Assembly (NCBI GenBank): GCA_947489175.1
Contig: CANLED010000055.1
Location: 1 to 9,882, forward strand
DNA length: 9,882 nt
Source: Chitinophagaceae bacterium
GTDB lineage: Bacteria; Bacteroidota; Bacteroidia; Chitinophagales; Chitinophagaceae
Reading direction: 5' to 3'
Under the pieces are notes generated by a model. That model made no database searches. It was not told the origin of the DNA and saw only the letters and a program-made list of their open reading frames with translations. Of the stretch, positions 1-7,165 are shown piece by piece (position 1 is the first letter of the stretch; every line of letters starts with the position of its first letter). A program made the translations under genes and the position numbers.

Positions 1-1
1 A

Positions 2-988
2 CCAAATGTGGGTGTTATCACCGTGCCAGATGAGCGTTTGGTTCAATTGGAAAAATTGGTTAATCCACAAAAAGTGGTTCCAACCACCGTTGAAATAGTT
101 GACATAGCTGGTTTGGTAAAAGGAGCCAGCAAAGGTGAAGGGTTGGGAAACCAATTTTTGGGAAACATCAGAAGTACTGATGCCATCATTCATGTGCTTC
201 GCTGTTTTGTGGATGACAATGTAATTCACGTTGATGGGGATGTAAATCCAGTCCGTGATAAAGAAGTAATTGATACTGAGTTGCAGTTGAAAGACCTTGA
301 AAGTGTAGATAAGAAATTATCTAAAACTGAAAAAAATGCAAAATCCGGAGATAGGGAAATATTAAGGTGTATAGAAATATTAAAAGCCTTAAAAGCATAC
401 TTAGAGCAGGGAAAAAATGCAAGGGGTTTTGAAATAAGTAAAGAAGACCTAGATGCCCACGTGGCGGACTTGTGCTTGCTTACGATCAAGCCAGTTATAT
501 ATGTTTGCAATGTTGATCAGGAAAGTGTGGTAACAGGTAATGCATTAACAGAAAAAGTGAAGAAAGCCATAAAGGAAGAGCAAGCAGAAATCATCTATGT
601 GAGTGCTGAAATTGAGAGCGAAATATCCGTGATGGAAAGTTATGATGATAGGAAAATGTTTTTAGATGATTTAGGGTTAACAGAAAGTGGGGTTGTAAGG
701 CTGATTAAATCAACATACAAAATATTGAATTTAGCAACCTACTTTACTGCAGGTGTTCAGGAAGTAAGGGCTTGGACAATTACCAAGGGGATGTTAGCGC
801 CACAAGCAGCTGGTGTTATTCATACAGACTTTGAAAAAGGCTTTATCAGGGCTGAGGTAATAGCTTATAAAGACTTTGTAGAATTGAAGTCTGAAGCGGC
901 TTGTAAAGAAGCAGGCAAGATGGCTGTGCAGGGAAAAGATTATCTGGTGCAAGATGGTGACATCATGCATTTCAGGTTTAATGTTTAA
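2..988 (+). CDS. ychF: YchF/OLA1-type redox-regulated ATPase (5' end missing)
   Basis: This is a P-loop NTPase of the Obg-related YchF/OLA1 family. Family members bind the ribosome, usually prefer ATP over GTP, and are linked to translation and stress control. The reading frame is open to the left edge: the first codons read PNVGVITVPD, which is internal to YchF, so the GTG at base 8 is not the start. About 35 N-terminal residues with the G1 P-loop lie outside; some 328 of a usual ~365 residues are present. Visible landmarks are the G3 motif DIAGLVKGASKGEGLGNQFL from base 101, a charged helical insertion around bases 280-450, the G4-position motif NVDQ at 509-520 (the family normally has NxxE), and a C-terminal TGS domain (VRAWTITKG through YLVQDGDIMHFRFNV). 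The gene ends just before a strong inverted repeat. Identification is secure; the Q in the G4 motif is a small oddity. Confidence 0.96.
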   Translation, partial: PNVGVITVPDERLVQLEKLVNPQKVVPTTVEIVDIAGLVKGASKGEGLGNQFLGNIRSTDAIIHVLRCFVDDNVIHVDGDVNPVRDKEVIDTELQLKDLESVDKKLSKTEKNAKSGDREILRCIEILKALKAYLEQGKNARGFEISKEDLDAHVADLCLLTIKPVIYVCNVDQESVVTGNALTEKVKKAIKEEQAEIIYVSAEIESEISVMESYDDRKMFLDDLGLTESGVVRLIKSTYKILNLATYFTAGVQEVRAWTITKGMLAPQAAGVIHTDFEKGFIRAEVIAYKDFVELKSEAACKEAGKMAVQGKDYLVQDGDIMHFRFNV

Positions 989-1002
989 TTTTAAAGTATC
1001 TA

Positions 1003-1040
1003 CATAAAAAAAGACCGGCAATAACCGGTCTTTTTTTATG
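1003..1040. terminator. Bidirectional intrinsic terminator between ychF and the fasciclin gene
   Basis: A perfect 16-bp inverted repeat (arms 1003-1018 and 1025-1040) encloses a 6-base loop, CAATAA. The core is GACCGG/CCGGTC, preceded by seven A and followed by seven T, so either strand gives a hairpin followed by a U tract. It starts 14 bases after the ychF stop and ends 18 bases before the fasciclin stop on the other strand. The symmetry and the position between convergent genes fit a shared rho-independent terminator. Seen directly; termination itself is inferred. Confidence 0.9.
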
Positions 1041-1058
1041 CTATTAATTTATCAAAAT

Positions 1059-2120
1059 CTATAAAGGAAGCAACACTTGGTCAATGATATGATATACACC
1101 ATTGAATGAATGTTTATCCTTTGTAGTAATTTTAGAATAAACTGCGTTTTTTGCTCCTTTAGCACCTTGAGCTGCATCCAAAGTTAACAATGGAGCAGTT
1201 GGCAATGATGCAGAAAGCAAAGTAGGAACACCTGTAGCTGCAGTAGGAAGGTTTGTTGAAAAAGCCCTGCTCCCCAAAACATGATATGCAACAATTCCTT
1301 GAAGCGTTGTTTTTGGAAGTAGTGCAAATAAACCAGTAGAAATTGGTGTACGAGGAGGAAAAAGGGCAGTTAGCAAGTTTTTAAATGCTTGGTCATTAGG
1401 AGCCATTACAGTGAAACTTGCAAAAGGTATAGCCAAATAATCTTGGAACCTTGAACCCGCAGCAACGCCAGCATCAGCTGCATTGATAGCAGCAACCAAA
1501 TAGGTTAGGTTTACATCAGCGTTTATGGCTTGCCACAATGTTGTAGAAGGAGGTGCTACAACAGCAGCAACTGCATGTATAACTCCATTTGCTACACTGA
1601 TATCAGCAGCAGTAACAGGGATATTGTTTACCCAAACACTAGAACCTCTTTTTGAAGGAAATGTGTTGAAGCGAACAAGTGGGTTTGTATTGGGAGCAGG
1701 AAAAATGAATGCTGTAGGCATTTGTACATTCGGAAATGTAGTTGGAATTACAGATGAAGTTAATTTTTGACCTGGTATGATATGATATTGCACGATACTT
1801 GCTACTGAAGCGGCTGGCAATGCAGTAATTGCTGCCATAGGAATACCAGATGCAATAAACGCTGCGTCATTTGGTGCAAAAACGGTGAACACATTTGTTC
1901 TGCTAGATACTGCATCCATCAAGCCTGCTTTTGTAACAGCAGCTTTTAAAATAGAGAAGGAAGCGTCTGTATTTAAAACATCGGCAATTGTTGTACCCAA
2001 CTGCGGATCAACCCAAATTGGCTTAGCTGCTGGCAGTTCTTTGTTACACGATGATACTACAGTCATTAATAACAATGAAAGTGGCAAAACCATGTTTAAC
2101 TTATTGAAAATCTTTTTCAT
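1059..2120 (-). CDS. Two-domain FAS1 (fasciclin) surface lipoprotein
   Basis: The product is 353 residues. It begins with a lipoprotein signal peptide: basic MKKIFNK, hydrophobic core, then VSSC with the predicted lipidated Cys at 25. The next residues, NKE, could allow export to the outer leaflet, as in other Bacteroidota lipoproteins, but this is uncertain. Two FAS1 repeats follow. The first, about 44-191, has the H1-like motif FTVFAPNDAAF (78-88), YHIIPG (112-117) and the H2-like motif NGVIHAVAAVVAP (178-190). The second, about 195-353, has FTVMAPNDQAF (236-246), a YHVLGS segment and NGVYHIIDQVLLP (340-352). FAS1 domains generally mediate adhesion or ligand binding; the ligand here is unknown. 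The gene lies 37 bases downstream of the TonB-dependent receptor on the same strand with no terminator seen between, so they probably share a transcript. The ATG follows an A/T-rich leader with no clear Shine-Dalgarno. It is rich in Ala, Pro and Thr, as is usual for FAS1 proteins. Confidence 0.92.
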   Translation of the reverse strand: MKKIFNKLNMVLPLSLLLMTVVSSCNKELPAAKPIWVDPQLGTTIADVLNTDASFSILKAAVTKAGLMDAVSSRTNVFTVFAPNDAAFIASGIPMAAITALPAASVASIVQYHIIPGQKLTSSVIPTTFPNVQMPTAFIFPAPNTNPLVRFNTFPSKRGSSVWVNNIPVTAADISVANGVIHAVAAVVAPPSTTLWQAINADVNLTYLVAAINAADAGVAAGSRFQDYLAIPFASFTVMAPNDQAFKNLLTALFPPRTPISTGLFALLPKTTLQGIVAYHVLGSRAFSTNLPTAATGVPTLLSASLPTAPLLTLDAAQGAKGAKNAVYSKITTKDKHSFNGVYHIIDQVLLPL

Positions 2121-2157
2121 AATAGAAAGTTTAAATTCTTTTTAGATGCTTATGCAA

Positions 2158-4893
2158 TTAAAAAATATTGTAGCCAAATGACACATAATATAATCCACCA
2201 ACTGAAGGATTAGCAATTGCAGTGATATAATATTGATTGAACAAATTAGTGGCTCCCAGCCTTAGCATAGAACGGATTGCAGGTAATCTGTAGCTGATTT
2301 GCGCATCCATGGTTTGGTAAGCAGGAACGGTACCGTTTCCTAAATCACTTTGGTAATCAAACTCAGACTGAATGCGGTAAACAATATTAAATCCAACCAA
2401 CTTTTTAGCACCCAAACCATTGTTACCAAAAGTAGCATTTGACCTGTATTTAGGAGTATTGAAAAATGTAATGTATCCGTTAGGAACATCACCCAATTGA
2501 TCAGAAGAAACGTTTGTACTAACAAAAAATCCTTTTTTGAATTTATATTCTAAACCCAAACCCCATCCTTGGGTTTTTACCTGTGTTGGTGAGTTAACAG
2601 GCACTGAAAGTATTCTACGTTTAGACGCAACAAGAATATCTGCTGGTGAAGGAGTAGCTGTAATTGACTGAGCTACATTGATACGTGTTATGAAATTCTG
2701 ATATGTTCCAGTATACACATAAGCATCAATCAACAACTTTGATTTGGCAACAAGTCCTCTGTAACCAACTTCATAAGAAGTTACAGACTCAGGTTTGAAT
2801 TCGTTATAATTTTGGATAACCAATTTACCTTGTGAAAGTGCAGTGACACTGTATGTAGGATTGCCACTGAAGTTATAATACTTCTGCATTTGTGGAATAC
2901 CACCAATTAAGATAGCACCGCCTGCAGCCAAGTTAATCCACTGTTGTTGGGTTGATGGGAATCTATATGCAGTTTGATACGATACACGTAAGTGATTATC
3001 TTTTACAACTTTAATCAAGGCCGTAGCTCTTGGTGTAAAGCGTCCTTTGAAGTTTGAATTTTTATCAAACCGACCAGAAACAGTAAATTTCAAATAATCG
3101 TTTAGGAAAGATTTAGATGCTTGTAAATAAGCACCAAACTCATCAATTGGAATTTTATTGGTTGAATCTGCAAACAAAGTACCCTCAGAGTTCAACAAAA
3201 ATCTTCTGTAGTTTCCTCCTACAAGCAATTCAACTGCGTCATCTATTAAGTGACTCAGGTTATATTGACCTTCAAGTGCATACAAATTGGTTCTATCAAC
3301 TAAAAGTCCACCACCTTTTGAAATTGGCACTTTTCTTATTTTATCATACAAGGTATTGAATTGAGCACTTCCTGCAGCTGGTCTTCCGATATCAGCAATA
3401 GATCTTGCATTGTTATGAGCTGTATTTGAAGTTTGTCCAGACAACAACCCATTTAAATACGCCTGGCCATATTCAGTGTACCACTGTGGAGAGCTTTTCC
3501 AAGCTTCGTTAAATAACCTAGTTGTAATGGTAGAATTGTAAGATTGTCCAGCATTTTCTTGGGTAGTATATGCACGTAACATCCAATTTTTGTGCTTAAG
3601 TTCAACTTTGTACTGTCCCATTTTCAAATCCAACAAAGAATAACGCTCGCTTCCGGTATAAACAGTATTTCCAGATCCCCAAAAGCCACCAACAATTGCT
3701 TCAATTGAATTGGTAAGCTTATAATTCAATGAACCACCTACTCTGAAGTTCACTGTATTTGGATTGATAACCTCTTTTTCTGTGTACCCAGTTCTAGAAA
3801 CAGGATTAGGAGTTGCTGTTAATCCAGAAATATAATTAGCTAAAAATGGTGCTTGCCCAGCAATTCCATTTAAAACAAGGTTTAAATCGATGTTGGTTTC
3901 ATCTCCATAACTGTTTAAACCATCATAATTAGGATCAGTTAGACGGGTTCCGTTAACGATATTTCCAGGTACTGCTCCTGACCTCAACACATTACGTTGA
4001 TCGTTGGCAAGCCAGTCTTTAGCTTGGATTAAGCTAGCGGTAAGTTTGAAAGCAAATCTATCAGATACTTTCTTGGCATAACGCATATCCCAATTGTAAT
4101 ATGGGGAAGCTGTTCTGTTTTTGCCATCAACGTTCATAATACCTGTTTTTGCTTGAAACGACAAACCTTGGTACTTAAAAGGATCTTTGCTATTGATGAG
4201 CAACGTTCCGTTCATACCGCCTGGACCATATAAAGCAGAGGATGCACCTTGTAGCAACTCCATGTTATCAACATCCAATTCACTTAAACCAATGATGCTA
4301 CCAGTAGCGAAGTTCAAACCAGGAGCTTGGTTATCCATACCATCAATAATTTGAGTAAAACGGGTATTACCGCTTCCTCCAAAACCACGCGTGGTAGCTG
4401 TTTTGAATGTTAAACTTGAAGCAACAACGTCAATTCCCTTAAGGTTGTTAATCATGTCGTAATAGTCTGTTGCTGGTGCGTTCCTTATAGCAGTTGAATT
4501 TAAACGCTCGATAGAAACTGGAGATTCTAGAATTCTTGTAGGCGTTTTAGTAGCAGATATTACAACTTCTTCACCCAGGGTGCTTCTTATTTGAAGAGAC
4601 ACTTCAGGAACTGTTCCTGCATTAGCAACTGTAATTTCCTTAAAATCAAATCCAGTAGATGTGAATAATAAAGTAATAGGAAATTTGGTTGATGCAGGTA
4701 AATTAAGTTTAAAATTACCTTTAGGATCAGTAAACGTTCCTAAAGAAGATCCTTTCAGCGTTACAGATACAGATGATAACGACTCATTGTCGTTAGCACT
4801 TTTAATATGGCCAGAAACTGTTACACCCTGGGCCAAAACAAAAGCTGGTAGCATTAAACAAAATAATGTTACACAGTAAATAATTCTTTTCAT
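2158..4893 (-). CDS. TonB-dependent outer-membrane receptor with N-terminal carboxypeptidase-regulatory-like domain
   Basis: The product is a 911-residue outer-membrane receptor that would import an unidentified ligand using TonB-ExbBD energy. The signal peptide is residues 1-21, with likely cleavage in VLA-QG. A CarboxypepD_reg-like beta-sandwich follows at about 23-105 (VSGHIKSANDNESLSSVSVTLKG, then GTFTDPKGNFKL). Next is a TonB-box-like EEVVISATKTPTR (108-120) and the plug domain to about 235, including QIIDGMDNQ, MELLQGASSALYGPGGMNG and NSKDP. The rest is the beta-barrel, ending in an aromatic-rich strand with terminal Phe (YYVSFGYNIF), the usual barrel-assembly signal. I chose ATG at 4893; an in-frame TTG two codons upstream is possible but less likely. 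It lacks the length expected of SusC-type receptors and has no SusD neighbour in the window. The next gene on the strand is a FAS1 lipoprotein, likely a functional partner. The substrate cannot be deduced. Confidence 0.93.
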   Translation of the reverse strand: MKRIIYCVTLFCLMLPAFVLAQGVTVSGHIKSANDNESLSSVSVTLKGSSLGTFTDPKGNFKLNLPASTKFPITLLFTSTGFDFKEITVANAGTVPEVSLQIRSTLGEEVVISATKTPTRILESPVSIERLNSTAIRNAPATDYYDMINNLKGIDVVASSLTFKTATTRGFGGSGNTRFTQIIDGMDNQAPGLNFATGSIIGLSELDVDNMELLQGASSALYGPGGMNGTLLINSKDPFKYQGLSFQAKTGIMNVDGKNRTASPYYNWDMRYAKKVSDRFAFKLTASLIQAKDWLANDQRNVLRSGAVPGNIVNGTRLTDPNYDGLNSYGDETNIDLNLVLNGIAGQAPFLANYISGLTATPNPVSRTGYTEKEVINPNTVNFRVGGSLNYKLTNSIEAIVGGFWGSGNTVYTGSERYSLLDLKMGQYKVELKHKNWMLRAYTTQENAGQSYNSTITTRLFNEAWKSSPQWYTEYGQAYLNGLLSGQTSNTAHNNARSIADIGRPAAGSAQFNTLYDKIRKVPISKGGGLLVDRTNLYALEGQYNLSHLIDDAVELLVGGNYRRFLLNSEGTLFADSTNKIPIDEFGAYLQASKSFLNDYLKFTVSGRFDKNSNFKGRFTPRATALIKVVKDNHLRVSYQTAYRFPSTQQQWINLAAGGAILIGGIPQMQKYYNFSGNPTYSVTALSQGKLVIQNYNEFKPESVTSYEVGYRGLVAKSKLLIDAYVYTGTYQNFITRINVAQSITATPSPADILVASKRRILSVPVNSPTQVKTQGWGLGLEYKFKKGFFVSTNVSSDQLGDVPNGYITFFNTPKYRSNATFGNNGLGAKKLVGFNIVYRIQSEFDYQSDLGNGTVPAYQTMDAQISYRLPAIRSMLRLGATNLFNQYYITAIANPSVGGLYYVSFGYNIF

Positions 4894-4981
4894 AAGCAAT
4901 TCTTTTTGGTCAAATTTTCAACAAATTATGCAATGTTAGAAACATAAAAAAATTTAAGAATTAAAAAAGTCATTGGTATCT

Positions 4982-4997
4982 CAATTTTAAAAAATTG
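4982..4997. repeat. Short inverted repeat overlapping the purC -33 region
   Basis: CAATTTT and AAAATTG form a perfect 7-bp inverted repeat with a 2-base centre. Its right arm includes the TTG proposed as the purC -33 element. It could be a regulator binding site, but in such A/T-rich DNA a repeat of this size may arise by chance. Only the symmetry is seen; any role is a guess. Confidence 0.35.
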
Positions 4998-5025
4998 GAA
5001 GTATCAATAAGCAGGGTTATTTTAG
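4995..5025 (+). promoter_or_regulatory. Candidate Bacteroidota-type purC promoter
   Basis: TTG at 4995-4997 and TATTTTAG at 5018-5025 match the Bacteroidota primary sigma-factor consensus, TTTG/TTG then TAnnTTTG. There is one mismatch in the -7 box, and the 20-base spacer lies within the usual range. The -7 box ends only four bases before the ATG at 5030, so transcription would start at or next to the start codon and the mRNA would have almost no leader. The match is seen; promoter activity is inferred. Confidence 0.55.
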
Positions 5026-5029
5026 CAAA

Positions 5030-5962
5030 ATGAATCAGTTTAATTTTCCGAATCAAACATCATTTTACGCCGGTAAAGTGAGGGATGTGTATACCATTGA
5101 AGAGAAATATCTTGTAATGGTAGCAAGTGATAGAATTTCTGCTTTCGATGTAATTTTGCCACGATTAATTCCATTTAAAGGACAGGTATTGAATCAGATT
5201 GCGGCATATATGCTGTCTAAAACAACAGACATTTGTGAAAATTGGCTAATTGATGCGCCTGCGCCGAACGTTTCATTTGGACACAAATGCGAACCATTTA
5301 AAATCGAAATGGTGATAAGAGGAAATTTAGTGGGACATGCTTGGAGGACATATAATAGTGGTAATAATATCTTGTGTGGACAAACGATGCCTGATGGGTT
5401 AAAGGAGAATGATTTTTTCCCAACACCATTGATAACACCTTCAACAAAAGCGTCTGCGGGCCATGACGAAGATATCAGTGAGGAAGAAATTTTAAAGCAA
5501 GGATTGGCAACTGCTTCAGAATGGGAAACGCTTAAGGAAATAACTTTTAAGCTTTTTGAAAGAGGAAGAGCATTAGCAAACAAACAAGGGTTGATTTTAG
5601 CAGATACTAAATATGAGTTCGGAAAATTGGGAGACAGAATTGTATTGATGGATGAAATCCATACACCAGATTCATCAAGATACTTTTATCAAGAGGGTTT
5701 TGAGGAAAGACAAATCCGTGGAGAAAGACAACTTCAGTTGAGTAAAGAGTTTGTGAGAGAATGGTTGATTCAAAATGATTTTATGGGAAAAGAAGGGCAA
5801 GTTGTGCCTGAAATGACAGAGGATTGGATCAACACAATTTCCGCTAGGTATATTGAATTATATGAGAAAATTATTGGAGAAGACTTTGTTCCAACAACTT
5901 TAAGTGAACAGGAAACGGAGAAAAGGATATTGGCAACTATTAAAAAAACGAAAGACTCTTAA
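5030..5962 (+). CDS. purC: Phosphoribosylaminoimidazole-succinocarboxamide synthase (SAICAR synthetase)
   Basis: This cytosolic enzyme of de novo purine synthesis joins CAIR and L-aspartate using ATP to give SAICAR. The 310-residue product belongs to the longer class (about 300 residues, like yeast Ade1) rather than the ~237-residue E. coli type. Family motifs appear in order: GKVRDVY (15-21, nucleotide-binding loop), SDRISAFD (33-40), IPFKGQVLNQ (47-56), FKIEMVIRGNLVGHAWR (90-106, substrate-binding core), LILADTKYEFG in the second half, and MDEIHTPDSSRYF, which holds the acidic and Ser residues typical of the active site. The start ATG follows a promoter-like element almost directly, so initiation may be leaderless; no Shine-Dalgarno is seen. 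No purine operon partners lie nearby: the flanking genes are divergent or convergent, so purC appears to be transcribed alone. No clear terminator is visible in the 71 bases downstream. Confidence 0.97.
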   Translation: MNQFNFPNQTSFYAGKVRDVYTIEEKYLVMVASDRISAFDVILPRLIPFKGQVLNQIAAYMLSKTTDICENWLIDAPAPNVSFGHKCEPFKIEMVIRGNLVGHAWRTYNSGNNILCGQTMPDGLKENDFFPTPLITPSTKASAGHDEDISEEEILKQGLATASEWETLKEITFKLFERGRALANKQGLILADTKYEFGKLGDRIVLMDEIHTPDSSRYFYQEGFEERQIRGERQLQLSKEFVREWLIQNDFMGKEGQVVPEMTEDWINTISARYIELYEKIIGEDFVPTTLSEQETEKRILATIKKTKDS

Positions 5963-6033
5963 AGCTAATTGCAAAAAAGAAAAGAGATTTTGAGTTAAAA
6001 ATAAATATTGAAAACGGTATGATAGTTGTTAGA

Positions 6034-7071
6034 TTATTTCTGGGTAGATATGTTTTTGATTAAGACACGCGACTTATTAAAAACATTTCTTCCCTTGTCG
6101 ATGCCTTTTCGTTGTAATTTCTGTTTTTCTTCATCCAATTGAATAATCTCTTTACAAGTATTGCTGCAAGTGCCTAAATACTCATTCTTACAAGCTTCAC
6201 ATTGAATAAACAACAAGTGACAACCACTGTTAGCACAATTCACATGGCTATCACATGGATTTCCACAAATGTGGCAATTGGCAATAATATCATCCGTAAT
6301 TCTTTCACCCAATCTTTCATCAAACACAAAATTCTTCCCAATAAAATGATTTTCTAATTCATTTTCTTTTACTTGATTTATGTAATTGATGATGCCGCCT
6401 TCTAAATGAAAAACATTTTTAAATCCTTTGTGAAGCATCCATGCACTAGCCTTTTCACATCTAATCCCTCCTGTACAATACATGATGATGTTTCTATCCT
6501 GGTCTTCTTTGAACATTTCTTCAGCCATAGGCAATTGTTCCCTGAATGTATCACTTGGAATTTCAACCGCTGTTTTAAAGCGTCCTACTTCATATTCATA
6601 ATGATTTCTCATGTCAATAACCAAGGTAGATGGGTCTTTTACCATTTCGTTGAATCCAGTTGCGTTTACATATTGTCCCTTGTTATGAACAGAAAAGTTG
6701 GGATCTTCAATTCCATCGGCAACAATTTTTTTTCTTACTTTAATATCAAGCACATAAAAGGAATTTTTATTTTCATCAACTGCCTTGTTTAAACGAAGGT
6801 TGTTTAATGCAGGTTCATTGTAAATAAAATCCCTGAGCAAATCAATATTTTCTACTGGACAATTTATCTGTGCATTGATACCTTCTTCAGCAATGTAAAT
6901 TCTCCCTTTAACACCTATTGAATTTAAATACCTATACCAAAAATCCCTTAATTCTAGAGGGTTAGCAATTGGGAAATAATAATAAAACGAGAATGTAATA
7001 CGGGCTATATTATCTTTTTGAGCAAGTTCTTTTAATTCTTTGCGAGAAACCCTGTTATGTAGTGAAGCCAT
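6034..7071 (-). CDS. trhO: Oxygen-dependent tRNA uridine-34 hydroxylase TrhO (YceA, rhodanese family)
   Basis: TrhO proteins hydroxylate the wobble uridine of certain tRNAs to 5-hydroxyuridine, the first step toward cmo5U or mo5U derivatives. The 345-residue product matches the family length (about 350). The N-terminal ferredoxin-like/UPF0176 domain covers about 20-115 and contains GRIYIAEEGINAQ (56-68). A rhodanese domain spans about 145-245; its active-site loop CTGGIRCEKA has the catalytic-position Cys at 199 and a second Cys at 205, followed by the FHLEGGIINY motif. A Cys-rich C-terminal region (266-306) has nine cysteines in CxxCxxxC, CxxxxC, CxxC and CxxxC spacings, suggesting metal binding. 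The ATG at 7071 has a weak AGGA 11 bases upstream, too far to be an ideal Shine-Dalgarno. It is convergent with purC. A hairpin between it and the upstream DUF5686 gene suggests separate transcription. Function is from the family; identification is strong. Confidence 0.95.
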   Translation of the reverse strand: MASLHNRVSRKELKELAQKDNIARITFSFYYYFPIANPLELRDFWYRYLNSIGVKGRIYIAEEGINAQINCPVENIDLLRDFIYNEPALNNLRLNKAVDENKNSFYVLDIKVRKKIVADGIEDPNFSVHNKGQYVNATGFNEMVKDPSTLVIDMRNHYEYEVGRFKTAVEIPSDTFREQLPMAEEMFKEDQDRNIIMYCTGGIRCEKASAWMLHKGFKNVFHLEGGIINYINQVKENELENHFIGKNFVFDERLGERITDDIIANCHICGNPCDSHVNCANSGCHLLFIQCEACKNEYLGTCSNTCKEIIQLDEEKQKLQRKGIDKGRNVFNKSRVLIKNISTQK

Positions 7072-7089
7072 AAAATTTTAATTCCTGTG

Positions 7090-7127
7090 AAAAATGGGAA
7101 TCCCGGTTGCATGCCGGGCAAAATTCC
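7090..7127 (-). terminator. Hairpin with T tract in the DUF5686-trhO gap
   Basis: On the minus strand, GGAAT-CCCGG-like arms fold as follows: outer arms 7123-7127 and 7097-7101, inner CCCGG/CCGGG arms 7114-7118 and 7102-7106, a 7-base loop, and a 4-base bulge (7119-7122) on one side. A run of five T follows (7090-7094). It lies 39 bases after the DUF5686 stop and 26 bases before the trhO start, so it could terminate the upstream gene or be a structured trhO leader. The bulge makes it less canonical than the terminator near base 1020. Confidence 0.5.
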
Positions 7128-7165
7128 ATAAACATTATAAAGATATTAAAAGAAATTTAGATTAA

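Larger units (their letters stand above)
4894..5029. promoter_or_regulatory. Divergent intergenic region between the TonB receptor and purC
   Basis: This 136-base A/T-rich region should hold the promoters of both divergent genes. For purC there is a good candidate (separate entry). For the receptor, reading the minus strand, only weak matches to the Bacteroidota TAnnTTTG element are seen: TATGTTTC at 4939-4946 (last base mismatched) and TAATTTG at 4922-4928 (one base short). Neither has a convincing upstream TTTG. No operator or riboswitch-like structure is recognised apart from the short inverted repeat at 4982-4997. Confidence 0.55.

Noticed and set aside
226..510. 94-codon open frame antisense to ychF
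   Set aside because: It is contained in the conserved ychF coding region and has Ser/Phe-rich antisense composition.
1525..2145. Two open frames on the + strand (81 and 86 codons) opposite the fasciclin gene
   Set aside because: Both are mirror frames of the Ala/Thr-rich FAS1 coding sequence; no independent start signals or recognisable protein.
4894..4899. TTG start two codons upstream of the receptor ATG
   Set aside because: The ATG at 4893 gives a standard signal peptide (MKRII...) and no ribosome-binding site favours the TTG.
4911..4927. CAAATT repeated at 4911 and 4922, 11 bases apart
   Set aside because: Helically phased direct repeats can be operators, but six A/T-rich bases in an A/T-rich gap are easily chance.
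5194..5583. 129-codon open frame antisense to purC
   Set aside because: It lies fully inside the strongly supported purC gene, and its translation shows no domain, signal or low-complexity pattern of a real protein.
5963..6033. Possible terminator between convergent purC and trhO
   Set aside because: The 71 bases are A-rich but contain no stable inverted repeat that I can see.
6406..6792. 128-codon open frame antisense to trhO
   Set aside because: It overlaps the conserved rhodanese region of trhO on the other strand and its Phe/His/Ile-rich translation matches no family I know.
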